Assembly: GCF_000495435.3 (NCBI RefSeq)
Contig: NZ_AXUN02000198.1
Location: forward strand, 152,901 to 216,900
Direction: 5' to 3'
Origin: Youngiibacter fragilis 232.1
Lineage (GTDB): Bacteria; Bacillota; Clostridia; Clostridiales; Clostridiaceae
Length of the DNA stretch: 64,000 nt
The position numbers and the translations under genes are program-made. Under the pieces are notes generated by a model. The model saw nothing but the letters and a program-made list of their open reading frames with translations. It was not told the origin of the DNA and did no database searches. Positions 61,635 to 64,000 of the stretch are shown here, one piece after another (the first letter of the stretch is position 1; every line of letters starts with the position of its first letter).

Positions 61635-63533
61635 TTATATGAGAAGTACATAGCCACCTATATTTAGAGGTTCTTTTGGTGGATTCCAATGAACCTCATA
61701 GTCACCATCTAGATCAACATCAGCGACTTGTCCAATAAGCTTGGCTTCATCGGTGTATTTAGGTATGGTTGAAGGTGCACCCTCGTACCATGCAGGATTC
61801 AAGTAATCTTCATAGGTAGTTTCCAGTACTGTCTGGTCCTTGATTTCCCTGCCTAGTATTACATTCATACCTATGATACTTGGATGCAAATATGCGCTGG
61901 CTTTATCAAATTGGTCTAATTGCCTTATGTCCACATCGATGTCTCCAGTCGGCACAGGAGAGGTGACCTTGAAATTATCTGTCAGTGTCTGAGCAGTGCC
62001 ATCTTCATAGTCTCCTGTCGGGAAATTGTCTGAAAGGCTCATGCTTACGAAGTTTGATTTTGAGAAGTTTGTGGTTGGCTCAAAATCGACGTAATCTATT
62101 AGTCTGAACATGTAGGTTGACTGGCCTTCACTGATTACTAAATCTTTCACGCCGTCAATCAGGTTCATGCCAAGGATCGGGTCGCTGCTTTTCTCGGAAA
62201 CCCTGATTGCATATGGACCGGGATGGGTGTCCAGGTTATAGCAGGTAATGTAAATGGAATCTTTGTCGGGGAACTGATCCAATGGGACACCATTGAAATC
62301 AGTTGCCTGGATATATACCGGATCAGTCAGGGTTTCGTCTGTTGTGACTGTAACCGGGCAGCTTCCCAGGAATAAACCGTCATTCCTAAATACCTGAATC
62401 GCTGCATATCCATTGCTTTTAGCTGCCACATCTGCAGTAAGAAGTCCGGTTTTAACAACTGTTGCAACAGATGGATCGGTGCTAATCCAGTAAATATCAG
62501 TAAGGTCAGCATCTGCAGGAGTAACTGAATCTATAGTCAGTACAGTAGGATAAAGATCCGTCGGATGGATCTCAGTGATTGCTGATGGCAAGAGTGTTAA
62601 TGAAGTCGGTTGAATAATTGATGAGCCAGTGACAATCACTTCAATTTCTGCTGTAAGATTGGTCCCGTTAATCGAACCAATGACCTGGAATGTGCCTGTG
62701 CTGCTAAAGATGGCTGTGTTTCCTGCAATGGTCGCATCGGTGCAAGACCATGACTCTATTGGAACTTCATCCCATTGAATATCCCCGACTCCATTTGTAG
62801 CTGTTGCACTGACAGTCGCAGGAAGCTGTTTGATTTCTCCGGGATACGCATCGGTTTATGGAATATCCGAAACATCTGTGATTTCAAATACACTTACATC
62901 GCATGAATCAGTGTAGCTAGGACCATCTGTTATAGTTGCGGTGATTGTTGTGATCCCCATGCCGATACCTGAAACAACACCTTCAGCTACTGTTGCAATA
63001 TTCGTATCACCTGATGTCCAGACTACATTCTGAACTGATGCGTTAATAGGAATAACATCTGCCTTAAGGAGTTCGCTAAAACCCTTCAGTATTCGAATCA
63101 CAGATGGGTGTACATCTATACTTTCAACTCTAATATATTCAGCAACATATGTAAGTGATCTTCTGATGACGAACTGACCTTTTATTTTTGTAAGTGGAAT
63201 TGTAATCGGATCCGGTTTGTTGTATCCAGGTATGGAGCCGGCTGATCCAGTGCATTCGCCTCCAAAAGTCGTCGTGAATGAAACTACATGATCCGTTGTT
63301 TGCTTAGTGATCTCATAAGGTAAATCTTCCACTACCTTATAGAAAGTAACTGATGCTTCTGATTCGGACGGAATTCCAAACACAGTGATCTCAACAGTTA
63401 AACCTCCGCCTGCAGCATCAGCTCGCTTAAGGGCACTACCTGGAAACATTGCAGTTATCATGAATATCGCAACCAAGACAAAAATGTGAAGGGCATTGAA
63501 TCTCCTGGTGGTATTTGATGAAATATTTGACAT
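61635..63533 (-). pseudogene. secreted Ig-like (BIG2-type) protein interrupted by one in-frame stop
   Basis: One reading frame of about 632 codons with a single TAA at 62858-62856. Upstream part (63533..62856): signal peptide (ALHIFVLVAIFMITAMFPGS then ALKRADA), a beta-rich domain and a BIG2-like module (NVVWTSGDTNIATVAEGVVSG, TTITATITDG). Downstream part (to 61635): a second BIG2-like module (IYWISTDPSVATVVKTGLLT) and a C-terminal domain of about 200 residues. The stop sits in a linker (TDVSDIP-stop-TDAYPGEIKQLP), where CAA to TAA would explain it. AAGGAAG precedes the ATG at 63533. No anchor is seen. It may be a nonfunctional allele or a base error. Confidence 0.75.
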
Positions 63534-63672
63534 TCTTGGCTTCCTTCTTTGCATTTTTACAAGCAGGATAGATTGCAACGAAGAAGATGGATGTAAATTA
63601 TCTCTTTAAAATAGAGTTGAATTTCAGTGATTGCGGAAATGATTGGGAAACTGTAATAAGCGTAAATATGTG

Positions 63673-63702
63673 ATAATATGCATTGTTATGCTTAATTGAC
63701 AA
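63673..63702 (-). promoter_or_regulatory. promoter of the Ig-like gene
   Basis: Minus strand TTGTCA (63702..63697), 18-bp spacer, TATTAT (63678..63673); leader of about 130 nt before the ATG at 63533. Confidence 0.55.
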
Positions 63703-63839
63703 GGTGCCTGTGTCAGCCCGGTTTAGATGCATGAATAGCTTCCAGACTCTGCCATAATACAAAATTTCACACAGTGACAACCAATTCTAATGAACAACCT
63801 CTCTAAAAACAGTATATCACAGTCGGGCAGTCAGAAAGG

Positions 63840-64000
63840 ATTGAAACATTAGGGCGATAGACCCAGTGTGAGAGCATAACTGACGTTCCACTCCAAGGAT
63901 AGGCAGGACGAAGGAATTTAGGCGCGAAGATGCCTTAAGACATGGGAGAGTTGCCACCTGGAGCTGATGTGGAATCCCGATGGCCGAGATACAAATCTAA
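63840..64000 (+). ncRNA. possible structured RNA at the window edge
   Basis: No coding frame. Several nested pairings occur in 160 nt: CAGT/ACTG (near 63872-63895), CGTTCC/GGACG (near 63893-63932), AGGC/GCCT (near 63922-63937), and GGGA(...CCAC...GTGG...)TCCC (near 63944-63980). The GC content rises sharply compared with the AT-rich flank. I cannot match it to a riboswitch or intron class, and it is cut by the window end; orientation is uncertain. Confidence 0.3.

Noticed and set aside
63598..63780. 60-residue minus-strand frame near the right edge
   Set aside because: It overlaps the promoter of the Ig-like gene and has no ribosome site or family resemblance.

Overview
The window looks like chromosomal DNA of a fermentative, low-to-moderate GC Bacillota, most likely a Clostridia-type organism. 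The reasons are strong Shine-Dalgarno sites, frequent TTG and GTG starts, heavy use of AGG for arginine, lipobox lipoproteins, a sigma-54/PRD-controlled PTS, and several families typical of Bacillota (LevR-type activator, ABC-F proteins, MsmX-like ATPase, BsdBCD-type decarboxylase). No phage, transposase or CRISPR array was found.

Layout. 1-7 kb: two leftward cellobiose/lichenan-type PTS cassettes (EIIA-EIIB-EIIC, the first cut by the window edge, and EIIB-EIIA-EIIB-EIIC), and a divergent 888-residue sigma-54 activator with PRD domains. A textbook -24/-12 promoter and an array of AGTGTTTCG-type repeats precede the first cassette. 7-17 kb: ABC-F ATPase, LysR regulator divergent from a four-gene UbiD-type phenolic acid decarboxylase operon, a DsbA-like/nitroreductase pair, a frameshifted ABC-F gene and YbaK. 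17-34 kb: a complete maltodextrin/starch island: GH31 glucosidase, MalQ, glycogen phosphorylase, binding protein, an unknown membrane protein, an unusually long MalF, MalG, MalK, LacI regulator, cytoplasmic GH13 and a lipoprotein alpha-amylase. LacI-type operators and a likely cre site sit at the two main promoters. A pullulanase with a C-terminal membrane segment lies nearby at 41-43 kb. 34-49 kb: VOC proteins, TetR plus membrane protein, three tRNA-Leu genes, polA-coaE-lytic transglycosylase, SHOCT proteins, an HMA/TauE-SafE/cupredoxin fusion, a lipoprotein amidase, 6-phospho-beta-glucosidase and a dinucleotide-binding oxidoreductase.

49-64 kb is the unusual part. It is AT-richer, has long spacers and carries mainly secreted proteins of unknown function. 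A two-component system (50.6-53.1 kb) is flanked by genes for secreted glutamine-rich, low-complexity proteins. Four promoters in this region share one architecture: TCACA elements, tandem at 11 bp in three of the four, followed at exactly 9 bp by a TATCAT/TATTAT -10 box. They lie before both Gln-rich genes, before the response regulator itself, and before a decayed third Gln-rich gene. A decayed sensor-kinase fragment precedes the second Gln-rich gene, so a kinase plus Gln-rich-gene segment seems to have been duplicated and one copy is decaying. Around it are a 1151-residue secreted protein with Asp-box-like motifs, a 56-residue preprotein that would release a peptide of about 30 residues, a 406-residue secreted protein and an Ig-like surface protein split by a single in-frame stop. 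This two-component/Gln-rich-protein unit is my best candidate for an undescribed system; its function cannot be read from sequence alone.
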